Source: Oreohelix idahoensis (lineage: Eukaryota; Mollusca; Gastropoda; Stylommatophora; Oreohelicidae). From it: a DNA stretch of 64,000 nt. Below are positions 11,614 to 23,731 of this stretch, piece after piece; position 1 is the stretch's first letter; each line of letters begins with the position of its first letter. Below the pieces are notes generated by a model. It saw only the letters and a program-made list of their open reading frames with translations, made no database searches and was not told where the DNA came from. Location of the stretch: positions 341,501 through 405,500 of the forward strand of contig JAMPIV010008508.1 in assembly GCA_024509875.1 (NCBI GenBank), in the 5' to 3' direction. Made by a program: the position numbers and the translations under genes.

Positions 11614-13342
11614 CCTTTTGTTGCGCTTCTTTAAGTTCCTTAGGTAACAAATTTGGCGCAGGCTCCCGTTTCTTCTTGGTTTGCCCTCTTGTAGTTGCTG
11701 CTGCCACAATCGGCTCTTCCGATTTCCCAATAAACACATATCTACCGCCAAGTATGACTGAGTAAATGGGGTCATCCATAACAGCCGCTTTGATCACACC
11801 TCTGACAAAATCAGAGTGGATCTCAACCAATGCGATGGGAAGCGTTGTTGGTGCATCACTCTTAGAAACTCCACAAAGTTGGACGGTTTCTCCTGTCTCT
11901 TGACCGGGTTTGACCATGTGCCTGGCGACAATGCAATCATAAGAAAGCCCCGTGTCAAATAAACAAAAAGTTGAAGAACCGTTCAATATAACAGTACCTC
12001 GCGTAGAGGATTTATCCCCCACAGGTTGAGAATCACTGACATTAATTCTACCTTGCGAGACTGTTAGCAAGCATCCGATGCGTTTAGGCTCGGTGTGCTC
12101 GCTCTGATCATGTGTCCCGTGCGCAGGGGTTTTCCCTTTGTCACCTTGTCCTTTCTGACAGCGCTGCCATGTAGGACGGTTGGGTTGATCAGACTGCTTA
12201 TTGTTGGTGGGGTACTTGTTTTTGTAGAGCTTAGACTTTTCAGGAGGGGGGTTTTGGGGTCCAGTTTCTCTGTGGTTACTTTGGTGAGAAGCGTGAGACG
12301 ATTGGTCTAGATTATTCTTTCGAAAAGACTCTTCTGTCGGTTTACGTTTTGTGGCCGGCAGTTCGGCCAGCGCATTATGATATCGTTCAGACTTTTCCAA
12401 AATGTCTTCAAGCTTTTCTGCACCCTGCTCAGCTAAAAATCTCCGGGTGTCAGCAGACAAAGTGTTCTTTATCAGTTCGCATATAACGAACTCCTCAAGA
12501 CCTTCATAGGTAGAGGCGAGCTGTGACAGCTCCAGACACTTTGACAAGTATCCCTTCAAACGAGACGAGAGCTGCTGAAAAGTTTCAGAATTCTCCTTTC
12601 TGCTGTTGCGAAACAGTTGCAAAAACTTTCGCGCATTCATTTCAAAGCGCTCAAGTAAAGCTTTCTTCAACACGTCGGAGTTGTCTTGTTGGCTGCTTTC
12701 CAGTTTAGAGTAAACATCGTACGCAGAACCTTTTAGGGCCTGGGAAAGTTTCATACACCAACGCGACCTCTCTAAACCGTACAGAATTGCAATTTTCTCA
12801 AATTTTTCTAGCCAAGTGTCAATCTTCTCATTAGGACAACTGAAAGATTCTAGCGCGAAAGACATAGCGTTGAGTTGAAGAGATTGAGTGTTAGAAGGAT
12901 CAGTTAAGAAGGAATGAGTAGAAGACTCTCCATTGCTGGAGGTAGAGGCAGCACCACGACTTTGAACTTCTAGAGCTTTAAGAGCCAACTCATGCTGTCT
13001 TTCTTTCTCTCTTTCCTCATGCTGTCTCTCCTTCTCTTTTTCCTCCCTCTGTCTCTCCTTCTCTCTTTCCTCATGCTATGCCCTGCGAGCTTCCATTTCT
13101 GCATCAATTTGTTTCTGTTCTAATTGACGCTCTTCTCGCTCTTTCCTCTCCGCTCTATGTTGAGCTGCCTTCTCCTTCTCTCTAGCTTCTGCTTCTTTCT
13201 TCTCCGCTGCTTTTTCCTTCTGCTCCGCATCATATCTGTCAAGTTCGTCCCTGACAAAAGCTTTCGCTTTTTCTCCGTCCAATCCCTCTTCTCTCGCTTC
13301 TTCTCTGAGCATCTGTCTAAGCTTCGCCCTCTCGGCCATAGT
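11600..13342 (-). pseudogene. Element B gag-protease, interrupted by a stop codon
   Basis: The likely start is MAERAKLRQML (near 13342). A highly charged Glu/Lys/Arg coiled coil follows, which is cut by an in-frame TAG at 13076-13078. The same frame resumes and gives a Gag capsid-like region (FSCPNEKIDTWLEKFEKIA... CMKLSQALKG), a basic Asn/Gln/Pro-rich linker, then a protease-like fold with FDTGLSYDCIVA (D-T-G active site) and VILGGRYVF. It ends in TTRGQTKKK and an integrase N-terminal-like linker. No CCHC knuckle is visible. The gene is inactive because of the nonsense codon and the downstream deletion. Confidence 0.85.
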
Positions 13343-14084
13343 AAATAGCTGACTGAGACTTACACGAGAAAGAAGTAAGAAAAAGGAAAATATAGACTGG
13401 TTCCTTACCACTTACGAGAAATACAAACAAAATAAATATTCTATTCGACTGAGATATCTCCTCCTATAATATTAGTATCTAACTATCGCTGCTATTAATA
13501 GCTCTAAAGGCTCTAAATGCAAGCGACTATGCCAAATAAATGGTAGTTACGATTAATCACTAACAAAATAAGTTGTTACAGTGGAAACAAAACAATTATT
13601 GCAAAAATTTTGAAGAGAAAAAAAATTCCCTTAATTTTTAAATCCACTACAAGTTCACCCCTGAAGACAGGGTAAGGGAGGCTCTAACAGGACGAATAGT
13701 CCGAACGCGCCCCTTAACTTAGTTCAAACACCTTTCTGCTTCAGAACCCAGTGATTGTTATACAATCACAAAATCTATTACCAGCGGCTTTGTATTACAA
13801 AATCAATACATAACATATTCTGACAAAGATCATCCTGTAATCAATTGTATAACTCTAATAATGCTGTGGAAAAACAATAGATATATATGTGTGTGGTCAG
13901 CAAGCCAATATCAGATCGTTTGTCTAGGGGATAATTTTTTTTTAAATACCAAAACCCACGAGACAATCACACTTTCTCTAACTAGTCAATAAAGATTTCA
14001 GATCAAAAATCCAAGTAAACGAGAAATTTCTTGTCGCTCTACTCAGGATTAGAATTCAATTCCCGGAAAAAACGAGCACCCATT
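13343..14084 (-). other. Element B leader and primer-binding site
   Basis: Untranslated leader between the 5' LTR and gag (read on the minus strand). Immediately after the LTR end the minus strand reads AATGGGTGCTCG: TGG two bases after the LTR is the usual start of a tRNA primer-binding site. I cannot name the tRNA. Confidence 0.55.
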
Positions 14085-14772
14085 TGTCGTAGATTTGTGA
14101 TAGGTGAATTAAGACTCAGATTGGTCCCTTCTGAATAGACTAGAACATGAGGTGACTCAGTGAGAGATAATAATAGAAATAGATTTTTCACGAGTGAGGT
14201 GGTGGAACAATAAGTAAGTCTGTCTCTGAAGCTCGAGAAATCTCTCGCTCAGCCTATCTCTCTACAGCAGAAAAAAATGTATGTCAGACAGATTACTCAG
14301 TTATAGAGATATACTCTATATCAACCACTCACAGACCCGCACACACAAGTGACAACGGTTAGACGTACAGACGTGAAACTATATCTATGGAATATGAATA
14401 TTTGTTTAGAACAAGCTGACCGACGCACTTATGTAAGTTTGAGTAAATTTTATTATCATAAAGAATTTCACAACACAGTAAATAAATTTAGACTATCAAA
14501 TCAATACACAAAATAAACATAGGTGAATGCATCAAATAACAGAGTTGACCCTTAGGTGTAATCCTTCCCCCCTCTGTGTAGCCAAGATCCCGTTATAAGA
14601 GAAGTTATTAGCCCCAAAGAGTCACAGATTTATACACTATGGTCTAAGATTTCCCTCTACAGTAATTAACAGAGGTTATGTGGTAATCTACTCTGAAACA
14701 GATAGCATATGTAATCTTTAGGAAGAAAACAATCAAATGAGTATATAGGTTATACAATAGCAGAAGTATATC

Positions 14773-15613
14773 TGTTACGACACGTTTAACGATGTCGTCT
14801 GCTACAGTTGTGAGTATTTTTAATGTTACGAATTAGATGCTTGAGATGCTATAAATATATGTTTTTCACACTTCACGGTATTTTTTGAACGCGAATTGAA
14901 CAGTAATCTTATGACGTGGCACGGTTGGTATAGTGCCACTTGACTACGTTCTACTTTTACCCTTTTGATTATAAACTCCGACCGAGTCTGATGTATCTTG
15001 TTTTACTCCCAGTGATAGTGTTATAGTGCAGAAGTATATCTTTGAGATTTTGGCCAGAGGGTTGGCCTTTGTTATATATAAAGTAATAATGAACCACTAA
15101 TGGTTATGGACAACAATTGTTTATTGAAGGTCCAGATTTATGGGAGTAATTGATTATTCTTGATAATCCAAGTTCGTAAACTGGTGGGTCTCACTATCGG
15201 TTGACTGCACTGCATCAACGCGTATATATAGCCTACCATGTTTTGACGACGATAATAATTGATCTATATAATTGGACTGGACTGCACTACTTAGAGATGA
15301 ATCTATATATGGTGAATATTTATTATGCTATGAACTATTATATGAATTGTACCGTAAATAAACATGTTCTGTATGGACTCTGTAAAGGAAGGAGTTTGCT
15401 CCGTTGATGACCCTCGAAGTTGGCTAACCTGTTGATCCTTTTCATTCATTCATATTTTATTAAGCACGATGGCTTGTTGATAACCATGAATATTCATAAT
15501 AGATCGATGGGGTTCGAAAGGAAGAAATCCGATGACACCCACTACTCTCAAATGTTGAATAACCGCCTATATCCTTTGAAACGTTGACATCTAATGAAAG
15601 AACCCACTTAACA
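14773..15613 (+). repeat. 5' LTR of G1
   Basis: Matches 22890-23731 over its whole length with scattered substitutions and few indels. A 68-codon ORF inside it (15201-15407) is duplicated in the other LTR simply because the LTR is. Confidence 0.95.
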
Positions 15614-16914
15614 AATGGTAGGCCATTGTGATTGTTGAAGAATTTGATAAATAACATTCTTCATTTCAAGGTGAATATTCTACTATCAAGATCATTGTTT
15701 TTCGAATTCTCCTGACGATTATATTCCGTGAAATTGTACAAAGTTCAGGACGCATGCGCACTGCAAATCAAGAATGACGTCAGAACATCAGCGCAACAAA
15801 ACAAATTGTCCGTTAGAGTTATCAAGCTATTTCAAAATCTCCGAAGAATGTATGGAAGCAAAAGTTGGCAATGCCTCATCAGTCAATCCAGACATCTGTG
15901 CTTCGATGTTGGTGCACGCCAGCACTGTGCGGTTAATTGAAGTCAACAAGTAAAGATAAGTACATTTTTTAGGCCCAGAGGCAAGTCTTGTCCATTGCTT
16001 TTCAGGCTTGTTTTTTTTCTAATAATATATGTTATATGTTTCATATTATAATGTTGTCTGTATGTTCAGTTAGCAAGTCGGTTGGCGGGAATCAGGATTT
16101 TTGTTATGTCAGTGTCAACTGACCACAGGAATCCTGATCGTTCTAATAGGGCATAGTTGAATATTTTCGGTTGGCAAAACATCCACTGAGAATCTTTCGT
16201 GGCATACTGTGTTTGCATCTGAATTTATTCAACATTAGGTGTTAGCTGTGAAGTTACGTATATACTTGTTGTATTTTACTGTAATAATTTTCAATTTTAT
16301 TCGGTTCTGTCATTGTTTGTAATCTAAATTGTTTTTTCTAACCTTGCTATCATTTATTTTCACATATATACATTTTAACGTCTGTTAATGAGTCCATAGT
16401 TTTTAGTTTGGTGTGATTTTGACCTACTTTTAGTTTTGTATACCTCGTCATTTCCGTAATTCTACTTTATTTTATAGGATCATTTTAATGTCTGTAAATT
16501 GTGGCGTAATATTGTGTTGTAATTCTTTAGTTTACTGCGTCTATTGTATTTATTCGTTCATAATTGATATTATAATGATAATAGGATAAAATAACTATAA
16601 TATAATAATAATATAAAACTTTTGATTAATTTTGCCTAAAATACTTGATGACTAATATGATTTCAGCAAATTGCACTTGTAGTCCACGTAACCACTAGTT
16701 ATTCATCATGAGGATGGCATGATGTTATAAGATAGTGATAAATAAATATAAATTTAGATATTAACTTGAATTTGGTAATCATATTGAAAGATAATTAGTG
16801 GATGGGTCTAGTTATAGTACTATTTTGACCATTGGGCACATATAAGTGATTGATTAATTTATATTGGTAACTGATATATATTGTTTGACTAAGTAAGTAT
16901 ATTATTGGTTTAAG
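15614..16914 (+). other. G1 leader with primer-binding site
   Basis: TGGTAGGCC starts two bases after the LTR and is a likely tRNA primer site. About 1.3 kb of AT-rich leader follows, with no convincing ORF, up to the gag start at 16915. Confidence 0.6.
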
Positions 16915-18995
16915 ATGTCGACTTTAGAATATTTTATTAAATGTGGGAAAGAATTTTCTTTAAAGGGAGAAGCTCTTCGTGATTATGCAGTGGCCGAACT
17001 GGCAAAAGCGAAGCAAGAGGAACTTGATAGAAAACGAGAATTAGAGGAACAAAAAGCTATAGCCAAACAAGAAGAGGCAGATAGGAAAAGAGAATTGGAA
17101 GAACAAAAAGCAATTGCTAGGCAAGAAGAAATTGAACGTAAAGCTATGGCTAAGCGTGAAGAAGAAGAACGCGAAGCAAAGGAATATAAAATGAGAAAAG
17201 AACAGGAGTCAAGAGATGAAATGAAATGTATTGCTGAAGAAAATAAAAGGAAACATGAAAGAGAATTAGATGAAAGAAAAATAAAAGAAGAAAAAGAGTT
17301 AATACATATGCGTATGGATGAAATAAGATTGAGACTTCAAGTAGCTTCAAATGGCAATAATACGGATTCACAGAATGCATCTTCAGCAACCCAAACCAGA
17401 AGCTACTATAACTTCAAATTACCACCATTCAAATTAAATTTCGACGACCTATCATCATGGTTATTACGCTTTGAGGAAGTATGTAAGGCAAATAAACTTG
17501 ATAAAACTCGGCGAATTTCTAGATGGTGAACCATTAAATGCAACTAAGAATATAGATCCAACAATAGCTAATGATTATGAGGCCATAAAAGCTTTGTTAT
17601 TACGACGATTTCACTTGGACGAGGAAGGATGTAGAATAAAGTTTAAAACTCTTCTACCCGAATCAAGCAAAGATTTCACTGGGTTCGTTGCGAATATACG
17701 CAATACCTTTAATAGATGGGTTGAACTCGCTGGTGTGGATAAATCCTACGATAAACTAGTTGATTTATTACTTAGGGATAAGGTTCTATCCTCTGTTAGT
17801 TCACCATTTGTGTCATTTTTACAGGAACGCAAACCACCCACTATAGTCGCATTGGAAGAAATGGCAATCAATTACTGTACTGCACACCCCAATGTTAGCA
17901 TATCTAATTCTCAATTAAGAGAACCATTACCAGTTGCTTCTAACATGGCATATCATGGTAATGATAGATCAAGGGCTCAAAGCCTTGATAGGAATCTTTC
18001 TCGTAGAAGATATAATGACAACCATTATTATAAACAAAATAACTGCAACAATAATGATATATTCAACGGAGGTAGACAGCAATACAGGCATCAGTCACCT
18101 CAGTTTAGAAATAACAGTTATGTTCAACAAAAGTCAAATTGGAATAAACCATCTAACTTCAATACGAATAACAATGGTAACAAATGGAATAATAATAATC
18201 CAAATTACAGATCTAGAAACAATAGCTATAACGGTAGACAGCATAATAATTCAGGTGACCATCACCGACAGCGGTCTCATTCACGTAGACCATCAAACTA
18301 TGATCATAGTGCAGGGGCGGCACTCATTAGCTGTACGACCTCGAGTGTTCCAAACAACAATAATCAGGTGCAATCATCATCTTCATGTTATGCCGTTAAT
18401 TATAATGTGGCAAATATTTGCCAAAATTGTAATACTATTTTACAGAAGGCCAAAGAAACAGTGCTGAATTGTGGACATCTTTTGCCAGAAGTTAGTCTCT
18501 CTGCTAATGACGGGACAGACTGTCTAATCTTCAATAGAGGGATAGTCAATGGTACAGTAGTATCTGTTCTGAGAGATTCAGGATCAACCACTATCGGAAT
18601 CAGGCAGTCATTGGTCCATCCGAGTTGTTCTACCAATGAATATGTTACATGTATAGCCTTTGGGGGTACTGTTGAGTACTATCCCACTGCTATTATTTAT
18701 GTTAACACACCACTTTTTTACAGGTAATGTCAAGGTTTGCATGTTTCAGAATCCGATAGCTGACCTGATGGTAGGACGTATCCACGGCAGTAAAGATTGT
18801 ACACCAGAAGAGATTATCGAATGGGAAAAAAATAATTTATTTACGGCAAATGCAGTGACAACTCGAGCCCAGGCTCAAACCTTAGAGAAAGTTGATACTC
18901 CAAATTCTGAAACAGATTTCCAGGACGACATGGAAATTCATTCAACTATAGATAGAGGTCATTTGCTACCACACAAAGAGAAGACAATTCTTTAA
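16915..18995 (+). pseudogene. G1 gag-protease (frameshifted)
   Basis: It starts MSTLEYFIKCGKEF, matching the Gag start of element C (MSTLDYFIAQGK). Then come a long Glu/Lys/Arg coiled coil, a Gag core (YNFKLPPFKLNFDDLSSWL...), a frameshift near 17510, the conserved LLLRDKVLSSVSSPF and ERKPPTI segments, and an Asn/Arg/Tyr-rich RNA-binding-like tract. A CQNC-x13-CGH motif precedes the protease (LRDSGSTTIG). A second frameshift lies near 18715, in a T run. The PR-INT linker (ADLMVGRIHG... ANAVTTRAQAQ) follows in another frame and ends at a stop codon, 18993-18995. Confidence 0.9.
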
Positions 18996-19010
18996 AAAAA
19001 GTTCTTTGCT

Positions 19011-20297
19011 TTGGTGAATGATTATGATAACTTAACATCTAATAACCAAAGCAAACACTGGTTTAAAATTAAAAATGACATTTTAATCAGATGTTATATG
19101 GACAAATCACAAGTTAAACAACAGGTTATGGTACCTTTATCATTAAGGCCTTACATTCTACGACATGCACATGACTCCCAATGCGCGGGTCATATGGGAT
19201 ACACTCGCACACGTTCTCGAGCGTTATCTTCTTTTTTTTGGCCACGCGTCTCACGTGACGTATCATTATACGTACGCTCATGTGATATCTGTCAAGAGAA
19301 TAAGTCACGAGGAGCATTTCATACTGCTCCAATACAAGCATGTGATATCTCGATACGTCCTTTTGATAAGATGACCATAGATATTATTGGTCCTCTCTTA
19401 CCTTCGGCCACAGGGCACAGATTTGTCCTAACATGCATTAACTTATGCACACGATGGCCAGAGGCGATTCCATTAAAGACTACCACTACAGCAGATGTAG
19501 CAGACGCACTATTACTTATTTTTTCTAGATTAGGTTTTCCTAGAAAAATATTGTCTGACCACGGTTCTCAATTTGTCTCTGACACCATGGCTGAAGGGAT
19601 GAAGACCCTTGACATCGGAAGAAATCTTAGTAGTATATATCACCCGATGCGCAATGGTTCAGTGGAACGTCTCAACCGTACAATTAAGCAATTATTACAC
19701 AAAGTTACGGTTAAACATCCTCAGGACTTGGATAGAGTACTCCCAGCCGTACTTTTTGCATATCGAGAGGTGCCACACGAACAGACTGGCTTCTCTCCCT
19801 TCCAATTAGTGTTTGGTGCTCCACCAAGAGGTCCAATGGGACTAATAAAGGATTTACTACTTGATGCTGAGATGACTCAGGAAACCCAGTCATCATACGA
19901 ATATGTCATAAATTTACACAAGAAAATTGTTGATACTTGCCAGCTGGCAACGGCTTCTTCCGAGGCTGCTAAACTTAAAGCTCGAAAGTTTCAAAATAGA
20001 AATAGACGATTACGTCAATTATTCCCAGGTGATGAGGCTTTCGTGTTACTCCCACGACAAGAAAATAGACTATTAATTGCATGGAATGGTCCTTATAAAG
20101 TTGTTGACAGAATTTCTGACGTTGACTATATTCTAGACATTAAGGGTCACAATAAAATATACCATATCAACATGCTTAAGGAATTTCACACTCGCCCTCA
20201 ACACTTACAATCAATTTTTCATGATCTGGATGACAATAGTTTCTTGTCATTACACAAATCTATCTGTAATTCAGGAAGAAGAATCTTCTTTTCCTGA
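19011..20297 (+). pseudogene. G1 integrase
   Basis: It continues the frame after the stop at 18993. It has a zinc-binding HHCC module (HAHDSQCAGHMG... CDICQ), a DDE core with MTIDIIGPL (first Asp), LSDHGSQF (second Asp) and GSVERLNRTI (Glu), then FAYREVPHEQTGFSPFQLVFG and a GPY/F module (LLIAWNGPYKVV). The motif HINMLKEFHTRP is shared with C. A frameshift near 20250 separates it from RT. The integrase alone looks structurally complete although the polyprotein is broken on both sides. Confidence 0.9.
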
Positions 20298-21846
20298 GAT
20301 ACATATGTCTTTACCTGTACCTGCCTTACAGGCTACAGAATCCTGGCGAGATGTAACCATTTCTCCGTCGGTTACACCGCAACAGCATCAGCAGATTGCT
20401 GATCTTTTGGAATCTTTCTCAGATGTGTTAACTGATCTGCCCGGTCGCACCTCAGCGATTAGTCACGACATAATACTTAAGGATGATACACCTATTCGCG
20501 TACATCCATATTCGGTTCCAGTGCACTACCTAAGTAAGACAATGCTGGAACTCAATCAAATGTTGTCCTTACGGATCATAGAGAGTAGTAACTCTCCATT
20601 TTCTTCACCATTGGTCATTGTTAGGAAGAAAGACAACAACATTCGTCTATGTGTCGACTATAGGAAGTTAAATGCTCAGACAGTGGCTGACAGTGAACCA
20701 CATCCTATTCTTGACGACTTACTTACTCGGCTATCAACTGCAAAATTTTTCACAAAAATAGATTTAACTAAGGGATATTGGCAGATTCCCTTAACAGAAA
20801 AAGCCAAATATTTTACTGCGTTGTCGACTCCACAAGGTCTTTACCAGTGGAACGTCATGCCTTTTGGGCTTATGAACGCACCGGTGACTTTTATTCGCAT
20901 GATGCGAAAAATCTTATCACACAGACAGGATATTATCACCTACATTGACAACATATGTTTATTTAGTTCGTCATTCGAGGAACATTTTTTAGGACTTCAC
21001 TCCGTTTTGGAAATCTTAAGAGAAAATAATTTAACTGCTAAACCCACTAAAATACAAGTGGCTTTCCATGAAATAACTTTTCTTGGACATATTATCGGGG
21101 CTGGGCGTATCTAAACTGTTCCCCATAATATATCTAAAATTTTAAATTTGTCAATTCCTAAAACAAAAAAACAAGTTAGGAGTTTATTAGGTCTCGTCAT
21201 ATATTATAGTAGATTCATACCTAATTTATCATCCATCACAGCTGTCTTGTCTTCACTTTTGAGGAAAGACACGCCTGTGAAAGTGACATGGACGGCAGAC
21301 TGCGACAAAACATTAAACTATATCTTATCACTGTTCTCCGGGCCACCTATTCTAAGGTTGCCAGATACTAAAAAAATGTTCATTCTCCGTACTGATGCCA
21401 GCAATTATGGAATAGGAGGTAGCCTGCTACAAGAACACAAGGGAGTACTCCACCCGACGCTATTTATTTCGAGAAAACTCACTAATGCGGAAACGAAATA
21501 CTCGGTTATCGACAAAGAGTTGCTCGCAGTAGTCTGGGCAATTCAAAAGCTCGAAAAATTCTTACTCGGTGCTCCATTCGTCATACAGACAGATCAAAAA
21601 TCAGTGGCTTCACTCAGACGAGCCAATCACAAGAACGCCAAACTGGCACGATTTGCAATATTGCTCAACCGTTTGATTTCAAAATTGAATCAATTCCAGG
21701 CCATGAAAATGTGGTGGCAGACTCCCTGTCACGCCATCCTTCGTTGTCTAATGAAGATAACTAACGACTCAAGAAATGGAAGCGACTTGTATGAGGCATT
21801 TTACTCATTCGCAGTCAAGATAATACTGACCTACAACAGTTCTTGA
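20221..21846 (+). pseudogene. G1 reverse transcriptase-RNase H, catalytic motif altered
   Basis: Palm and finger motifs are clear: LCVDYRKLN, FTKIDLTKGYWQIPL, FGLMNAP. The catalytic box reads YIDN where element C has YLDD, so the second of the paired Asp residues is lost. A stop (21112-21114) lies before the connection domain (KKQVRSLLGL). RNase H follows (LRTDASNYGIG, VIDKELLAVVW, TDQKSV) and a last frameshift near 21690 scrambles the C-terminus. The enzyme is dead by several independent lesions. Confidence 0.9.
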
Positions 21847-22889
21847 GTAAATAACATATGTGATCGTGATCCGAGTGCAGGAAGAGAGAACACTTGTGAA
21901 AGATTCATTGCACGTTATTAATTCTCAAATTTCCACAAGAAGTAATCGGTTCTGTTCATATTTTTGGACTTTGGTTAGTGTCCATACGTCTATCACTCGC
22001 TGTAATACATACTACAATCAACCTACGCTTGAACGTTGGTCTGAACGTGCTGATCTTTACACTTACGTACTATTAGTTGAACTATTGATCATCTCTAGAT
22101 GAAGGAACTTTTTCATCTTATCGAATGCATCGTATTCTACGCACATGAAGGAACTAATGACAGATTGATCTTCATGATTGACAATATTAATTTCGTTACT
22201 TTTGGATTTAATAAAAAAAAAGATAGTTTGAAAAAAAAAATAACAAAATATTATCACACAATGTGTTAATATAAATACTATATTTATAAAAATAGTAATT
22301 CTTAGATGTAGTTAATAACTTATGTTTACATAATTATGACATAAAATGATATGTATTATTATTGTTTAGTTGATACATTAATTTAATTAGTTAGTCACTT
22401 CCGTACACATGTATTTTAATTTAATCTATTAATTTCTTACTAATTAATTCTCATGCATTCTCCATTACTCTTTTCTTTACTTTTCTTTACTTTCTTTCTT
22501 AATGATACAATACTTTAGTTTACTTAATTCTAGTTTAATTCTATAATATCCTACACATATTACATTAGTTATTTAGTTAATTATATATTTATTTAGTTAT
22601 ATCTTATGATATTGATTCATACAACACACATTTATTAGTTAAGACATAATTTTAGTTACATACATAATTATTACTATCCCTTCTGACAGTTGACTTTTCG
22701 CTAGTTAACTTAACTTAATTTTAATGTATTATATGACATGTATAATATTGACTGCGACCAACGACAATGTTTTGGTTCAAAACATTGGAGGCTGTATGTC
22801 TTTTATCGTTAAATTTTTGATATAATTGATCAAGTTATTTTTTAAAAATCTATAGAATAGATTTTTTTTACCCCCATCGGTCAGGGGAA
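21847..22889 (+). other. G1 3' untranslated region and polypurine tract
   Basis: A strongly AT-rich tract without ORFs. The last bases before the 3' LTR contain GGTCAGGGGAA, the expected position of the polypurine tract. Confidence 0.65.
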
Positions 22890-23731
22890 TGTTACGACAC
22901 GTTTAACGATGTCATCTGCTACAGTTGTGAGCATTTTTAATGTTACGAATTAGATGCTTGAGATGCTATAAATATATGTTTTTCACGCTTCACGGTATTT
23001 TATTGAACGCGAATAGTACAGTAATTTTATGACGTCGCACGGTAGGTATAGGGCCACTTGACTACGTTCTACTTTTACCCTTTTGATTATAAACTCAGAG
23101 CGAGTCGGATGTATCTTGCTTTACTCCCAGTGATAGTGTTATAGTGCAGAAGTATATCTTTGAGATTTTGGCCAGAGGGTCGGCCTTTGTTATATTTAAG
23201 GTAATAATGAACCACTAATGGTTATGGGCAACAATTGTTTATTGAAGGTCCAGATTTATGGGAGTAATTGATTATTCTTGATGATCCAAGTTCGTAAACT
23301 GGTGGGTCTCACTATCGGTTGACTGCACTGCAGCAACGCGTATATATAGCCTACCATGTTTTGACGACGATAATAATTGATCTATATAATTGGACTGGAC
23401 TGCACTACTTAGAGATGAATCTATATATGATGAATATTTATTATGCCATGAACTATTATATGAATTGTACCGTAAATAAACATGTTCTGTATGGACTCTG
23501 TAAAGGAAAGAGTTTGCTCCGTTGATGACGCTCGAAGTTGGCTAACCTGTTGATCCTTTTCATTCATTCATATTTTATTAAGCACGATGGCTTGTTGATA
23601 ACCATGAATATTCATAATAGATCGATGGGGTTCGAAAGGAAGAAATCCGATGACACCCACTACTCTCAAATGTTGAATAACCGCCTATATCCTTTGAAAC
23701 GTTGACATCTAATGAAAGAACCCACTTAACA
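22890..23731 (+). repeat. 3' LTR of G1
   Basis: Same orientation as the 5' LTR (TGTTACGACACG start), and followed by the second ATATC. This is the normal arrangement, in contrast to elements C and D. Confidence 0.95.

Larger units (their letters stand above)
14773..23731 (+). mobile_element. Element G1: degenerate Gmr1-like LTR retrotransposon
   Basis: An 8.96-kb element with direct LTRs of 841-842 bp (14773-15613 and 22890-23731; TGTTACGAC...TTAACA) and a perfect 5-bp TSD, ATATC (14768-14772 and 23732-23736). The uninterrupted target is preserved in the sister LTR at 8676-8695. Coding order is gag-PR-INT-RT-RNase H. The reading frame has several frameshifts and stops, so it is dead. The LTRs differ from each other at scattered sites, so the insertion is not recent. 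Confidence 0.95.

Noticed and set aside
15201..15407. 68-codon ORF repeated at 23319-23525
   Set aside because: It is part of the G1 LTR and duplicated with it; no motif.
17934..18467. 177-codon ORF in G1 gag
   Set aside because: Overlaps the real Gag frame, and its Ile/Thr-rich composition is what an AAT/AAC-rich tract gives in a shifted frame.
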